A stretch of 64,000 bases of DNA from Pantoea sp. Cy-639 (GTDB lineage: Bacteria > Pseudomonadota > Gammaproteobacteria > Pseudomonadales > Pseudomonadaceae). The translations under genes and the position numbers were made by a program. The notes beneath the pieces were generated by a model that was given only the letters and a program-made list of their open reading frames with translations, ran no database searches and was not told where the DNA came from. Location of the stretch: assembly GCF_011752525.1 (NCBI RefSeq), contig NZ_VWXI01000003.1, positions 310,001 through 374,000 on the forward strand, written 5' to 3'. Shown here piece by piece: positions 47,335 to 56,063 of the stretch (positions within the stretch are counted from its first letter, which is position 1; the number at the start of each line of letters is the position of its first letter).

Positions 47335-47877
47335 TCAGCCGGATACCCGCAATCCCGGCCAACGCGCCAGCCAGTCCTTGTCGCGAACCCGCGCGGCCAT
47401 CACCTCGGCCTTGCCCGGGGTCGAGCGCAGCGTCAGGTCGAACAGATCCTCCAGCCCCAGCGGCGCCAGGACTTCGCAACCGTCGCCCGCCGTGCGCCGT
47501 ACCGCCACGGCCGTGGCGGTCTCCGGCCAATACCGCATGGCATCAGCGGTCGAAACATACGGCGCCTGGCCATTACGCAGGTGCATCCGCGCCTGGTTCT
47601 TCACCGACCACACCACCTGCGGCGCCCAGGCCCGCAACTGGGCTTGCAGGCGCACGTCCTCGCCAGGGTCCATGCGCGAACGGTCGAACCACAGCACATC
47701 CACATCACCGCCCGGCGCGCTCGCGGCGCGGCCATGCAGGTGATCCCACACGGCATTGCGCACGAAGCCTGCGCCGATCCAGCAATCCGGCAGACGCAAA
47801 CGCCGGACCAGCGCCAGCAGATGCCAGCGCAACGCATCGTTGTGGATAACCGAACGGACCTGTTGCTCGAGACTCAC
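47335..47877 (-). CDS. Nucleotidyltransferase-family protein
   Basis: A protein of about 180 residues with the nucleotidyltransferase fold seen in DUF925-type proteins: WIGAGFVRNAVWDHLHG followed by GDVDVLWFDRSRMDPGEDV, which carries the paired acidic metal ligands. Substrate unknown. The start is uncertain; GTG at 47877 (VSLEQQVRSVIHN) overlaps the end of a truncated SDR reading frame at 47879, and a GTG at 47895 is also possible. Confidence 0.7.
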   Translation of the reverse strand: MSLEQQVRSVIHNDALRWHLLALVRRLRLPDCWIGAGFVRNAVWDHLHGRAASAPGGDVDVLWFDRSRMDPGEDVRLQAQLRAWAPQVVWSVKNQARMHLRNGQAPYVSTADAMRYWPETATAVAVRRTAGDGCEVLAPLGLEDLFDLTLRSTPGKAEVMAARVRDKDWLARWPGLRVSG

Positions 47878-47878
47878 C

Positions 47879-47992
47879 TCAGAAACGCTCGTCACGCAGC
47901 ACCGGCACGGTGATAGTGTCGCCGGCACCTCCCAGCCCCTCGACCAGTGCCCGTCCCAAGCCCTTGCTCGCGCCCACCACCAGAATTCGCAT
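47879..47992 (-). pseudogene. N-terminal remnant of an SDR gene
   Basis: A 37-codon frame with a good GGGAG ribosome site encodes MRILVVGASKGLGRALVEGL, a textbook SDR cofactor-binding start, then runs into a stop after VPVLRDERF. The rest of an SDR (about 190 residues with YxxxK) is missing, and the nucleotidyltransferase frame follows at once. It is most simply the leftover 5' end of a deleted SDR gene that now acts as a leader. Confidence 0.6.
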
Positions 47993-48068
47993 CGCATCAC
48001 TCCCTATGGACTGCGCCAGATAGTACCCTCTGCGACCCAGTGATTCAGTCGGAAATACCAGGACGCCC

Positions 48069-49025
48069 GTGGACAGAGAGCAACTCGAACGCAACCAGAT
48101 TCCCCTGTACTTCATCGCCGTGGCGCTCGCCGCCGCCGTCGGCCTGCTCGCGCCGGACATGGCGCAGCCGCTGGAGCGACTGGTGACCCCAGCCATCGCC
48201 GTGCTGATGTACGCGATGTTCCTGCAGATCCCGTTTCTCGACCTGCGTGCCGGCCTGGGCAACCGGCGCTTCATCGGCGCGCTGCTGCTGGCCAACTTCG
48301 TGCTGGTGCCGCTGCTGGTGTGGGCCGCTACCCGGGGGCTGAGCGATCACCCGGCGGTGCTGGTCGGCGCGCTGCTGGTACTGCTGACGCCATGCATCGA
48401 CTACGTGGTGGTGTTCACCCATCTCGGCAAGGGTGATGCGCGCCTGACCCTGGCGGCCACGCCGGTGTTGCTGCTGGTGCAACTGGCGCTGCTGCCGCTG
48501 TACCTGGCACTGATGCTCGGCGGTGTTGCCCAGGTCGAGATTGCCGCGGCGCCGTTCATCGAAGCCTTCGTGCTGCTGATCATGCTGCCATTGCTGCTGG
48601 CCGTGGCCACCAGCGCCGGGGCTCGGCGCTCATCGCTGATGGCCAAGTGGAACGACGCCTGGGCGTGGTTGCCGGTGCCGGCCATGGCGCTGGTGCTGGT
48701 AGCGGTGATCGGCTCGCAGATCGGCGGGGTGGCCAGCCGCCTGGACGACCTGCTGCCGGTGCTGCCGGTGTACGTCGGCTTTGCCCTGCTGGCGCCGCTA
48801 TTGGGGATGCTGGCAGCGCGGCTGTTCAAGTTGTCCACAGGGGCCGCGCGGGCGGTGACCTTCAGCGCCGCGACACGCAATTCGCTGGTGGTACTGCCGC
48901 TGGCGCTGGCGCTGCCGGAATCGGTGCGGGCGCTGGCAGCGGCGGCAGTAATCACCCAGACGCTGGTGGAACTGGTGAGTGAACTGGTCTATGTCCGTGT
49001 GGTGCCGGCGTTGGTGCGGGGGTAG
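48069..49025 (+). CDS. BASS-family transporter (arsenic-resistance/bile-acid:sodium-like)
   Basis: A 318-residue polytopic membrane protein with about ten helices of the bile acid:sodium symporter/Acr3 superfamily. The segments TPAIAVLMYAMFLQIPFLDL and LLVLLTPCIDYVVVFTHLGK, and RAVTFSAATRNSLVVLPLAL, match proteins often annotated as arsenic-resistance. No ars regulator or reductase is nearby, so the substrate is open. The start is GTG at 48069; AGGACG precedes it closely. Confidence 0.82.
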   Translation: MDREQLERNQIPLYFIAVALAAAVGLLAPDMAQPLERLVTPAIAVLMYAMFLQIPFLDLRAGLGNRRFIGALLLANFVLVPLLVWAATRGLSDHPAVLVGALLVLLTPCIDYVVVFTHLGKGDARLTLAATPVLLLVQLALLPLYLALMLGGVAQVEIAAAPFIEAFVLLIMLPLLLAVATSAGARRSSLMAKWNDAWAWLPVPAMALVLVAVIGSQIGGVASRLDDLLPVLPVYVGFALLAPLLGMLAARLFKLSTGAARAVTFSAATRNSLVVLPLALALPESVRALAAAAVITQTLVELVSELVYVRVVPALVRG

Positions 49026-49081
49026 GCATGCCCTGGGGGCGCTGCTTCGCAGCCCCCGTGATACTGGCCAAGACCACCTGA

Positions 49082-49606
49082 TCAGCCCACCTGCATCCGC
49101 CACTTGCCATACCGGCTGAAGCACACCCGCGCCAGCGGCGACACATCGATCCGGTGGAACACCTCGAGGGGCGCCCCGAGCGCATGCAGCATCGCCGCGC
49201 GAATGACGAACGGGTGGGTAATGCCAACCCAGTCCCCCTCGCCCAACGCCGTGTCCATCCAGTGACCAACACGCAGGCACAAGGCCGCAATGGACTCCCC
49301 CCCATGAGGCGTAGCATGCGGATCGCTCAGCCAGGCCTGCAATGCCTGCTGGTCCAGCCGCTTGAGCGGCATCCCCTTCCAGTTGCCGAAATCAGCGTCA
49401 CGCAGCCCCTCGTCGACCCTCGCCGACAAGCCATCGGCAGTCTGTCGGGCCCGCCGCTCAGGAGCGCTCAGGCAATGGGCAGCGCCGAACACCCGCCCTG
49501 GCACATCCGCAGGATCCCGCAACGGCTCATCGTCGAGCGCAAAGCGCCCCACCCGCTGCGCCTCGGTCAGGCCATGGCAGACGAGCGTCAGCTGAATGGG
49601 CTTCAT
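49082..49606 (-). CDS. Histidine phosphatase family protein (CobC-like position)
   Basis: A 174-residue phosphoglycerate-mutase-like phosphatase. The usual N-terminal RHG reads CHG here (LTLVCHGLTEAQRVGRF): the phosphate-binding arginine is replaced by cysteine. Other parts remain: SAPERRARQTADGL, GNWKGMPL and GITHPFVIRAAM with the second histidine. It is divergent from the cobalamin-riboswitch cbtBA unit, which suggests a tie to cobalamin metabolism. The substituted arginine makes activity uncertain. Confidence 0.78.
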   Translation of the reverse strand: MKPIQLTLVCHGLTEAQRVGRFALDDEPLRDPADVPGRVFGAAHCLSAPERRARQTADGLSARVDEGLRDADFGNWKGMPLKRLDQQALQAWLSDPHATPHGGESIAALCLRVGHWMDTALGEGDWVGITHPFVIRAAMLHALGAPLEVFHRIDVSPLARVCFSRYGKWRMQVG

Positions 49607-49639
49607 GTTCGATCCTTCATGCATGGCTGGAACCGCTAC

Positions 49640-49738
49640 GGTGTATTATTTTGTTACGAATTGGGAAACCGGTGAAACCCCGGTGCGGTCGCGCCACTGT
49701 AATCGACTTCGAGAGCCAGACCCCAATGCCGTCCACCA
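49640..49738 (+). promoter_or_regulatory. Cobalamin riboswitch upstream of cbtB
   Basis: The stretch GGGAAACCGGTGAAACCCCG, then GTGCGGTCGCGCCACTGTAA and GAGAGCCAGACC, matches the conserved core of AdoCbl riboswitches (GGGAA...GGTG-A-CC...CGCCACTGT...GAGCCAGA). It precedes cbtB by about 50 bases on the same strand. High cobalamin should shut down cbtB-cbtA. Edges are approximate. Confidence 0.9.
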
Positions 49739-49784
49739 TCACAACAACATCCTGACCGAACGCGTCATTCTCCAGGAGCCTCGC

Positions 49785-50003
49785 ATGTCCACCACCGTTG
49801 CCACCCAACCCGACAGCGATCTTTCGCTGCCTTCGCTGCCACTGGCCGAGATCCTGCCCTGGGCGATCTTCGCCGGCCTGCTCCTGCTGCTGGCGATCTA
49901 CTTCGTCGGCGCCGAACAAGGCGCCACCTCGCTGATCTCGGGCACCTACGTGCATGAGTTCGTGCACGACGGCCGCCACCTGCTGGGCTTCCCCTGCCAC
50001 TGA
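49785..50003 (+). CDS. cbtB: CbtB, cobalt-transport-associated small protein
   Basis: A 72-residue single-span membrane protein (LPWAIFAGLLLLLAIYFVGA) with a short histidine-rich tail, TYVHEFVHDGRHLLGFPCH, that can bind cobalt. CbtB is an accessory to CbtA in predicted cobalt uptake. It is under the cobalamin riboswitch and AGGAG precedes its ATG. Confidence 0.92.
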   Translation: MSTTVATQPDSDLSLPSLPLAEILPWAIFAGLLLLLAIYFVGAEQGATSLISGTYVHEFVHDGRHLLGFPCH

Positions 50004-50017
50004 CCGAGGAGCGTGAC

Positions 50018-50779
50018 ATGACTGGCAATCTGCTGCTGCGCGGCATGCTCGCCGGGCTGCTGGCGGGCGTGCTCGCCTTCGGTTTCGCCAAGGTGTTCGG
50101 CGAACCCCCGGTCGACCAGGCCATCGCCTTCGAGGAAAGCATGGCCCACAGCCATGCCCACGACGACGGCGCCGCCGAAGAGGAAGAAGAACTGGTGAGC
50201 CGCGAGGTGCAGGGCGGTCTCGGGCTGTTCACCGGCATCGTGGCCTACAGCGTGGCCATAGGCGGCCTGTTCGCCCTGGCATTCGCCTTCGCCATGGGCC
50301 GCATGGGCAGCCTGAAGATCGGCCCACGCGGTCTGGCGGCGATCCTGGCGCTGCTGGCATTCATCAGCGTGATCCTGGTGCCGGGCCTGAAATACCCGGC
50401 CAACCCACCGTCGGTCGGTGATCCCGAGACCATCCGTCAGCGCACCAAGCTGTTCTTCCTGATGCTGGTGGTATCGCTGGCCGCGCTGGTGGTGGCGGTG
50501 AACCTGTTCCGCAAGCTGCTCGCCCGTCACGGCGGCTGGACCGCCGCGGTGCTGGCCATCGTGCTGTACGGGGTGATCATGGCGGTGGCCGGCAAGCTGT
50601 TCCCGGCCATCAACGAAGTGCCCGAGCAGTTCTCCGCCACCTTGCTGTGGCAGTTCCGCGTGGTCTCGCTGGGCATCCATGTGGTGCTGTGGACCGTGCT
50701 GGGCCTCGCGTTCGGCTGGCTGGCCCAAGGCCCTGTGCTGGCCCCCCGGGTGAAGCACGACGCCCGCCTGCGCTCCTGA
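50018..50779 (+). CDS. cbtA: CbtA, predicted cobalt transporter
   Basis: A 253-residue inner-membrane protein with about six helices and a histidine/acid loop (MAHSHAHDDGAAEEEEELVS) suited to metal capture. CbtA is a predicted cobalt transporter found almost always behind B12 riboswitches. It follows cbtB by 14 bases, and the segment VPGLKYPANPPSVGDPETI is family-typical. Confidence 0.92.
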   Translation: MTGNLLLRGMLAGLLAGVLAFGFAKVFGEPPVDQAIAFEESMAHSHAHDDGAAEEEEELVSREVQGGLGLFTGIVAYSVAIGGLFALAFAFAMGRMGSLKIGPRGLAAILALLAFISVILVPGLKYPANPPSVGDPETIRQRTKLFFLMLVVSLAALVVAVNLFRKLLARHGGWTAAVLAIVLYGVIMAVAGKLFPAINEVPEQFSATLLWQFRVVSLGIHVVLWTVLGLAFGWLAQGPVLAPRVKHDARLRS

Positions 50780-50827
50780 ACACCAGCCATCGCCCCGCTG
50801 ACGCGCCCCCGCGCCAGCGGGTTCGCG

Positions 50828-51484
50828 CTAGCGCTCGTCATCACCGTAGTACTGCACGCCGATGCGGATGATGTCCCGCCCTTGCGCCTTGCGCTGGTGA
50901 TTGGTGTCGCGCAGCGAATAGATGCAACCGCAGTATTCCTGCTGGTAGAAGCGCTCGCGCTTGCTGATCTCGACCATCCGCGCCGCGCCGCCGCCCTTGC
51001 GCCAGTTGTAGTCCCAATAGGTGATACCGGGGTACTTGGCCGCCGAACGATGGCCGCAGCCGTTGATCTGCTGCATGTCCTTCCAGCGTGAGATGCCCAA
51101 CGAGCTGCTGATCACCGTGAAGCCGTGCTCATGGGCGTACAAGGCGGTGCGCTCGAAACGCATGTCGAAGCACATCGTGCAGCGCACCCCGCGCTCGGGC
51201 TCGTGCTCCATGCCCTTGGCCCTCTCGAACCAGTTGTCGGTGTCGTAGTCGGCATCGACAAAGGGCACGCCGTGCTGTTCGGCGAAGCGGATGTTTTCTT
51301 CCTTGCGCAGCAGGTATTCGCGCTCGGGATGGATATTGGGGTTGTAGAAGAAGATCGTGTAGTCGATCCCCGAAGCACTGATGGCTTCCATCACCTCACC
51401 GGAGCACGGGGCGCAGCAGGAGTGCAGCAGCAGGCGCTCAGCCCCTTCCGGCAAGGTCAGTTTCGGTCGGTCGATCGGGTTCAT
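50828..51484 (-). CDS. queH: Epoxyqueuosine reductase QueH
   Basis: A 218-residue DUF208 protein. QueH performs the last step of queuosine synthesis in tRNA anticodons, reducing epoxyqueuosine, and is the non-B12 counterpart of QueG. Cysteines for the metal and Fe-S site are in [17 protein letters not shown] and [14 protein letters not shown]. It lies between cbtA and metE on the minus strand. Confidence 0.9.
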   Translation of the reverse strand: MNPIDRPKLTLPEGAERLLLHSCCAPCSGEVMEAISASGIDYTIFFYNPNIHPEREYLLRKEENIRFAEQHGVPFVDADYDTDNWFERAKGMEHEPERGVRCTMCFDMRFERTALYAHEHGFTVISSSLGISRWKDMQQINGCGHRSAAKYPGITYWDYNWRKGGGAARMVEISKRERFYQQEYCGCIYSLRDTNHQRKAQGRDIIRIGVQYYGDDER

Positions 51485-51508
51485 GCGGGTTTTCCTCTGA
51501 AACGGGAA

Positions 51509-51529
51509 ACGGGACGCCTGGCGTCCCGT
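51509..51529 (-). terminator. Intrinsic terminator between metE and queH
   Basis: Read on the minus strand: ACGGGACGCC and GGCGTCCCGT form a perfect ten-base stem around one base, followed by TTCCCGTTT. It lies 22 bases after the metE stop and 25 before the queH start, so the two are separate units. Confidence 0.7.
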
Positions 51530-51550
51530 CGGTAGTCTTGCCTCGATGAG

Positions 51551-53839
51551 TCAGGCTGTGGCGCGCAGTTGGCGAGCCGCAGCGACCATGTTCACCAAGG
51601 CCGCCTCGGTCTCCGGCCAGGCGCGGGTTTTCAGCCCGCAATCCGGATTGACCCACAGGCGTTCGGCCGGAATACGCCGGGCGGCCTTGCTCAGCAAGGT
51701 GACGATCTCGTCCTTGCTCGGCACCCGTGGCGAATGGATATCGTAGACACCCGGGCCGATCTCGTTCGGGTAGTCGAAGCGCTCGAACGCCTCCAGCAGC
51801 TCCATGTCCGAACGCGAGGTCTCGATGGTGATGACATCGGCATCCATCGCCGCGATCGACTCGATCACATCGTTGAACTCGCTGTAGCACATGTGGGTGT
51901 GGATCTGCGTTTGGTCACGCACGCCCGAGGCGCACAGGCGGAAGGCTTCGGTCGCCCAGTCCAGGTAGTGGCCCCAGGCACTGCGGCGCAGCGGCAGGCC
52001 TTCGCGGAACGCAGCCTCGTCGATCTGCACGATCCTGATGCCCGCCGCCTCCAGGTCGAGCACCTCGTCGCGGATCGCCAGCGCCAGCTGACGCGCCTGC
52101 ACCTCGCGGCTGACGTCCTCACGCGGGAACGACCACATCAGCATGGTCACAGGGCCGGTCAGCATGCCCTTCATCACCTTGTCGGTCAGGCCCTGGGCAT
52201 AGCTGATCCAGTCCACCGTCATGGCCTTCGGGCGGCTCAGGTCAGCGAAGATCACCGCCGGCTTCACGCAGCGCGAGCCGTAGCTCTGCACCCAGCCAAA
52301 GCGGGTGAACACATAGCCGTCCAGTTGCTCGGCGAAGTACTCGACCATGTCGTTGCGCTCGGCCTCGCCGTGCACCAGCACGTCCAGCCCCAACTGCTCC
52401 TGGATCTGCACCGCATGGCGGATCTCGCTATGCATTGCCTCGACATAGTCGCCTTCGGTCAGCTTGCCCTGCTTGTAGGCCTGGCGCGCCAGGCGGATCG
52501 CCGAAGTCTGCGGGAACGAGCCGATGGTGGTAGTCGGAAACGCCGGCAGGTCGAGCCCGGCGCGCTGCTTGACGATGCGCTGGGCAAAGGCCGAGGACCG
52601 CTGGCTGTCAGCCGGCCTGATCGCCGCCACCCGCGCCTGTACCGCAGGCTTGTGGATACGCGGCGAGGTGGCACGTGCCTGCTGCACGGCGCGGCTCTGG
52701 GCCAGCGCGGCGACCACCGTGGCGGCCTCGGGCTGGTTGATCGCCCTGGCCAGCAGCGCCACTTCCTGGCATTTCTGCACGGCGAAGGCCAGCCAGCTCT
52801 TGAGTTCCTCGTCGAGCTGGTCTTCACGCTCAAGGTCCACCGGGCTATGCAGCAGCGAGCACGACGGCGCGACCCACAACCGCTCGCCCAGGCGCTCGTG
52901 GGCATGGCGCAGCACCTCCAGCGCCTGCTCCAGGTCGCAGCGCCAGACGTTGCGACCGTTCACCAGGCCCAGCGACAGCACCTTGTAGGCCGGCAGGCGA
53001 TCGAGAATGGTCGGATACTGCTCCGGGGCCCGTACCAGGTCGATGTGCAGGCCTTCCACCGGCAGGTTGGCAGCCAGGCCGAGGTTGTCTTCCAGGCCGC
53101 CGAAATAGGTAGCCACCAGTTTTTTCAGCGGCGCGCGCTGGAGGATGTTGTAGACCCGCTCGTAGGCATTCTTCCAGGCCTGTGGCAGGTCGAGGGCGAG
53201 GATCGGCTCATCGATCTGCACCCACTCCACCCCCTGGACAGCCAGGCGGTTGAAGATCTGGTCGTACAGCGGCAGCAGGCGGTCGAGCAGGTCTAGCTTG
53301 TCGAACTCGGCACCCTTGGCCTTGCCCAGCCACAGGTAGGTCAACGGGCCGATCACCACTGGCTTGACGGCGTGGCCCAGGGCCCGGGCCTCCTCGACCT
53401 CCTCGAACAACTGCTCCCAGCTCAGGGCGAACTGCTGGTCGGCGCTGAACTCAGGGACCAGGTAGTGGTAGTTGGTGTCGAACCACTTGGTCATTTCCTG
53501 GGCGTGGGCGCCGTTACAGCAGCTGTCGCTGCGGCCTCGGGCCATGGCGAACAGGGTTTGCAGGCTCGGCTTGGCACCGTCCCTGGCACGGAATCGCTCG
53601 GGAACCACGCCGAAGGTCAGCGAGTGGGTCAGCACCTGGTCGTACCAGGCGAAGTCGCCGACCGGCAGCAACTCGATACCGGCGGCCTTCTGCAACTGCC
53701 AGTGCGCGGCACGCAGACCACGACCCACGGCACGCAGGCCAGCCTCGTCGAGCTCGCCCTTCCAGAACGCCTCCAGGGCCTTCTTCAGCTCACGGTCGCG
53801 GCCGATACGCGGGAAACCCAGGTTATGTGCCAGTGCCAT
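51551..53839 (-). CDS. metE: Cobalamin-independent methionine synthase
   Basis: A 762-residue enzyme that methylates homocysteine from 5-methyltetrahydrofolate polyglutamate. It starts [20 protein letters not shown]. The zinc ligands are seen in [19 protein letters not shown] and in [13 protein letters not shown] near the C-terminus. No cobalamin riboswitch is seen upstream; two TGAG-N5-CTCA palindromes are there and suggest MetR-type control. A MetF-like gene is divergent. Confidence 0.96.
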   Translation of the reverse strand: MALAHNLGFPRIGRDRELKKALEAFWKGELDEAGLRAVGRGLRAAHWQLQKAAGIELLPVGDFAWYDQVLTHSLTFGVVPERFRARDGAKPSLQTLFAMARGRSDSCCNGAHAQEMTKWFDTNYHYLVPEFSADQQFALSWEQLFEEVEEARALGHAVKPVVIGPLTYLWLGKAKGAEFDKLDLLDRLLPLYDQIFNRLAVQGVEWVQIDEPILALDLPQAWKNAYERVYNILQRAPLKKLVATYFGGLEDNLGLAANLPVEGLHIDLVRAPEQYPTILDRLPAYKVLSLGLVNGRNVWRCDLEQALEVLRHAHERLGERLWVAPSCSLLHSPVDLEREDQLDEELKSWLAFAVQKCQEVALLARAINQPEAATVVAALAQSRAVQQARATSPRIHKPAVQARVAAIRPADSQRSSAFAQRIVKQRAGLDLPAFPTTTIGSFPQTSAIRLARQAYKQGKLTEGDYVEAMHSEIRHAVQIQEQLGLDVLVHGEAERNDMVEYFAEQLDGYVFTRFGWVQSYGSRCVKPAVIFADLSRPKAMTVDWISYAQGLTDKVMKGMLTGPVTMLMWSFPREDVSREVQARQLALAIRDEVLDLEAAGIRIVQIDEAAFREGLPLRRSAWGHYLDWATEAFRLCASGVRDQTQIHTHMCYSEFNDVIESIAAMDADVITIETSRSDMELLEAFERFDYPNEIGPGVYDIHSPRVPSKDEIVTLLSKAARRIPAERLWVNPDCGLKTRAWPETEAALVNMVAAARQLRATA

Positions 53840-53895
53840 GTCGTCGTCCCTCGATCCTGAAAATGAATGAGGGCATTCTGCGAGGCCGAGAAAAA

Positions 53896-53928
53896 TGAGA
53901 CAAACTCATAAAATTTGAGATGAACTCA
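53896..53928. promoter_or_regulatory. Two TGAG-N5-CTCA palindromes, putative MetR operators
   Basis: TGAGACAAACTCA (53896-53908) and TGAGATGAACTCA (53916-53928) are spaced 20 bases start to start, about two helix turns, so a regulator would bind one face. They resemble the MetR site of enterics (TGAA-N5-TTCA) and lie 57-89 bases upstream of metE. They may serve the divergent MetF-like gene too. Confidence 0.6.
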
Positions 53929-54091
53929 AGATTCGCTCATGATCAGCGACGCCCTTGCTGCAGGAGTCGGGGCTGCGGTATAGAGCCTCGTGAATGTCTC
54001 AACCAGTACAATCCCCCGCGCAATCAGACATGCCCCGCCCGCCAACCTGCTGCACACTGCCACCCTGCCCCGACCCGGTAGCCCGCACCCC

Positions 54092-55579
54092 ATGAGCCTG
54101 CTGAAAACGACCCTGGACGCCAACGCCTTCGCCTGCATCCTGGAATTCGTCCCCAAGCCCAGCGCCGAGCGTTTCGCCACCCTCGAAACCCTCATGGCCC
54201 GCACCCAGCTGTGCGGCTGGCCGCTGACCGTGGCCATCGGCGACCGCGTCGGCAGCGCCCTGGACCAGTCCCCCCTGGACGCCTTCGCCAGCCTGTCCAG
54301 GCCCGTCCCCGCCCTGCTGCACTTCTCCGGCAAGGACCGCGAGCGCCACGACCTGCTCAGCCAACTGCAGCACATGGACGCCGCCGGCCTCGACCAGTTG
54401 CTGCTGCTCACCGGCGACCGCCTGCCCGGCCACACCCCAGGCCAACGCCCGGTGCGCTATCTCGAGTCCGTCGCCGCCCTGCAGATCGTCCGCCAGGCCC
54501 GCCCGCACTGGTTGCTGGCCGCTGCGCTCAATCCGTTCAAGTACCAGGAAGCCGAAGGCGGCGCGCAGTACTGCAAGGCCGAAAAGAAGCTCGCCGCCGG
54601 TGCCGACCTGCTGATCCTGCAGCTCGGCTTCGATATCGACAAACACCGCGAAGCCCTCGACTGGATGCAGCGCCAGCCCCGGCCCAAGCCGCTGATCGCC
54701 TGCATCATGGCCCTTACCGAAGGCCGCGCCGCCATGCTCGAGCACGTCGCCGGGGTGACTGTCACCCCCTCGATGCGCACCCTGCTCGCCGCCGAGGCCG
54801 CCGTGTCCAAGGCGTACGCAAAAGACCGCGCCAACCAGCGCCTGGCCTTGCAGGTGATCGGCCTGAAGCTGATGGGCTATGCCGGCGTGCACCTGTCCGG
54901 CATTCACGAGCTCGCGCAGTTCGAAGCGCTGGAGCAAGCCATCGCCACCCTGCAATCACGGTTCAGCACACTGGAAGACTGGGCCCCAGCCTGGCAAGCC
55001 GCCTGGCAGGCCCCCGACCAGCCCCCGGTCACCTTCCACCCGCCCGGCCATGCCTGGCGCCTTGGCCAACGCGAAATCAACGCCTCGAAACCGGCAAAGG
55101 CCCGCTATCACCTGCTGTCGGCGATGCACCATCAGCTGTTCAGCCGCACCACGCCGCTGAGCAAGGCCTTCGGCTGGGCCGTGACCCGACCGCTATGGCG
55201 TAGCCCCTGGGGCGCCCACTGGCTGCATCGACTGGAGCGAGGCGTGAAACGCCCGATGGTCGGCTGTGACACCTGTGGCAGTTGCCGGCTGGAGGACACC
55301 CTCTACATCTGCCCCGAAACCTGCCCCAAAGGCCTGGCGAACGGCCCCTGCGGCGGCACGCAACTGGACCGTTGCGAGTTCGGCGACCGCGAGTGCGTGC
55401 ACAGCGCCAAGTACCGGCTGGCGGTGAGCGTGGGCCGGACGGATGTACTGCGCGAACGGCTGATCCCCTGCGTGCAGGTGGAGCATCGGCATCGCAGTTC
55501 ATGGCCGCTGTGGTTCGCTGCCACCAGCGCCACGCCAGCGGCCAGCCAGGTGAATGCCGAGCCGGAATTCAACGACTGA
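54092..55579 (+). CDS. MetF-like methylenetetrahydrofolate reductase with C-terminal zinc/cysteine domain
   Basis: A 495-residue protein. Residues about 1-300 form the methylenetetrahydrofolate reductase barrel (LLLLTGDRLPGHTPGQRPVR, LLILQLGFDIDKHREALDW). Residues about 390-440 form the cysteine-rich C-terminal domain (VGCDTCGSCRLEDTLYICPE, then TCPKGLANGPCGGTQLDRCE). It probably supplies or handles methyl-tetrahydrofolate for metE, from which it is divergent. Its last residues, NAEPEFND, lie in the direct repeat that borders the microcin-like cassette. Confidence 0.85.
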   Translation: MSLLKTTLDANAFACILEFVPKPSAERFATLETLMARTQLCGWPLTVAIGDRVGSALDQSPLDAFASLSRPVPALLHFSGKDRERHDLLSQLQHMDAAGLDQLLLLTGDRLPGHTPGQRPVRYLESVAALQIVRQARPHWLLAAALNPFKYQEAEGGAQYCKAEKKLAAGADLLILQLGFDIDKHREALDWMQRQPRPKPLIACIMALTEGRAAMLEHVAGVTVTPSMRTLLAAEAAVSKAYAKDRANQRLALQVIGLKLMGYAGVHLSGIHELAQFEALEQAIATLQSRFSTLEDWAPAWQAAWQAPDQPPVTFHPPGHAWRLGQREINASKPAKARYHLLSAMHHQLFSRTTPLSKAFGWAVTRPLWRSPWGAHWLHRLERGVKRPMVGCDTCGSCRLEDTLYICPETCPKGLANGPCGGTQLDRCEFGDRECVHSAKYRLAVSVGRTDVLRERLIPCVQVEHRHRSSWPLWFAATSATPAASQVNAEPEFND

Positions 55580-55583
55580 CCGG
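55551..55583. repeat. Left 33-bp direct repeat bordering the microcin-like cassette
   Basis: The 33 bases from TGAATGCCGAGCCGGAATTC to CGACTGACCGG recur at 57625-57657 with three mismatches, in the same orientation. This copy encodes the last residues and stop of the MetF-like gene on the plus strand. Its minus strand reads P-V-S-R-stop, matching the end (P-A-S-R-stop) of the secreted-protein gene at 57643. The repeat therefore preserves the overlap of two formerly adjacent convergent genes. Confidence 0.85.
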
Positions 55584-55595
55584 TAGCCTCTTGGT

Positions 55596-56063
55596 TCAGG
55601 GCACGCTGGAGCGCTGGCGAATGGTCCTGGCCAATGCCGCCAGCGCCTTGTCGTCGGCGCGCTGATGGTCGTGGGAAGACACATAGCCTTCGTAGCGATG
55701 GAAGAACTTGTCGACGGACGAACTGATTCGCCGGAATGCACTGCTGTCACCTGTGCCATGCAAGGGAAACAACTTGGCATGCAGGTGATCGACGCCATAA
55801 CCCTCGAACACCATCGCCGTTCTGGCGACGCCGTCCAGGGCCTTGTCCAGGCACAACGCCACTTGCTTGGCAGCCTGGGTCAAGTCCAGCAGCACCGAGT
55901 CCTCGACCGCGAATGCATAGCTTGGGTGGTGCTGCTTGGGAATGACCACCGTGACGCCAGGCGTATTGGGGAATATCGAGAGAAAGGCGAGATGTGAAGC
56001 ATCTTCCCAGAGCACATGCCCTGGAACTTCCCCACGAACAAGTTGGCAAAATACGCAGTCCAT
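55596..56063 (-). CDS. HIT-family hydrolase, likely self-immunity (MccH-like)
   Basis: A 155-residue histidine-triad protein starting MDCVFCQLVRGEVPGHVLWE. The active-site motif reads DHLHAKLFPLHG (H93-L-H95-A-K97): the first and nucleophilic second histidines remain, and lysine stands in the third place. HIT proteins split phosphoramide-linked nucleotides, and HIT hydrolases encoded in microcin C-like clusters are known to give resistance by removing the nucleotide. Its ATG overlaps the ThiF stop by one base (TAATG), so the two are coupled. Alternative: a general nucleotide-scavenging HIT protein. Confidence 0.8.
   Translation of the reverse strand: MDCVFCQLVRGEVPGHVLWEDASHLAFLSIFPNTPGVTVVIPKQHHPSYAFAVEDSVLLDLTQAAKQVALCLDKALDGVARTAMVFEGYGVDHLHAKLFPLHGTGDSSAFRRISSSVDKFFHRYEGYVSSHDHQRADDKALAALARTIRQRSSVP

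Noticed and set aside
53840..53895. Possible cobalamin riboswitch ahead of metE
   Set aside because: I looked for the conserved GGTG...CCACTG core and B12 box and found neither; the sequence is short and AT-rich with MetR-like palindromes in its place.
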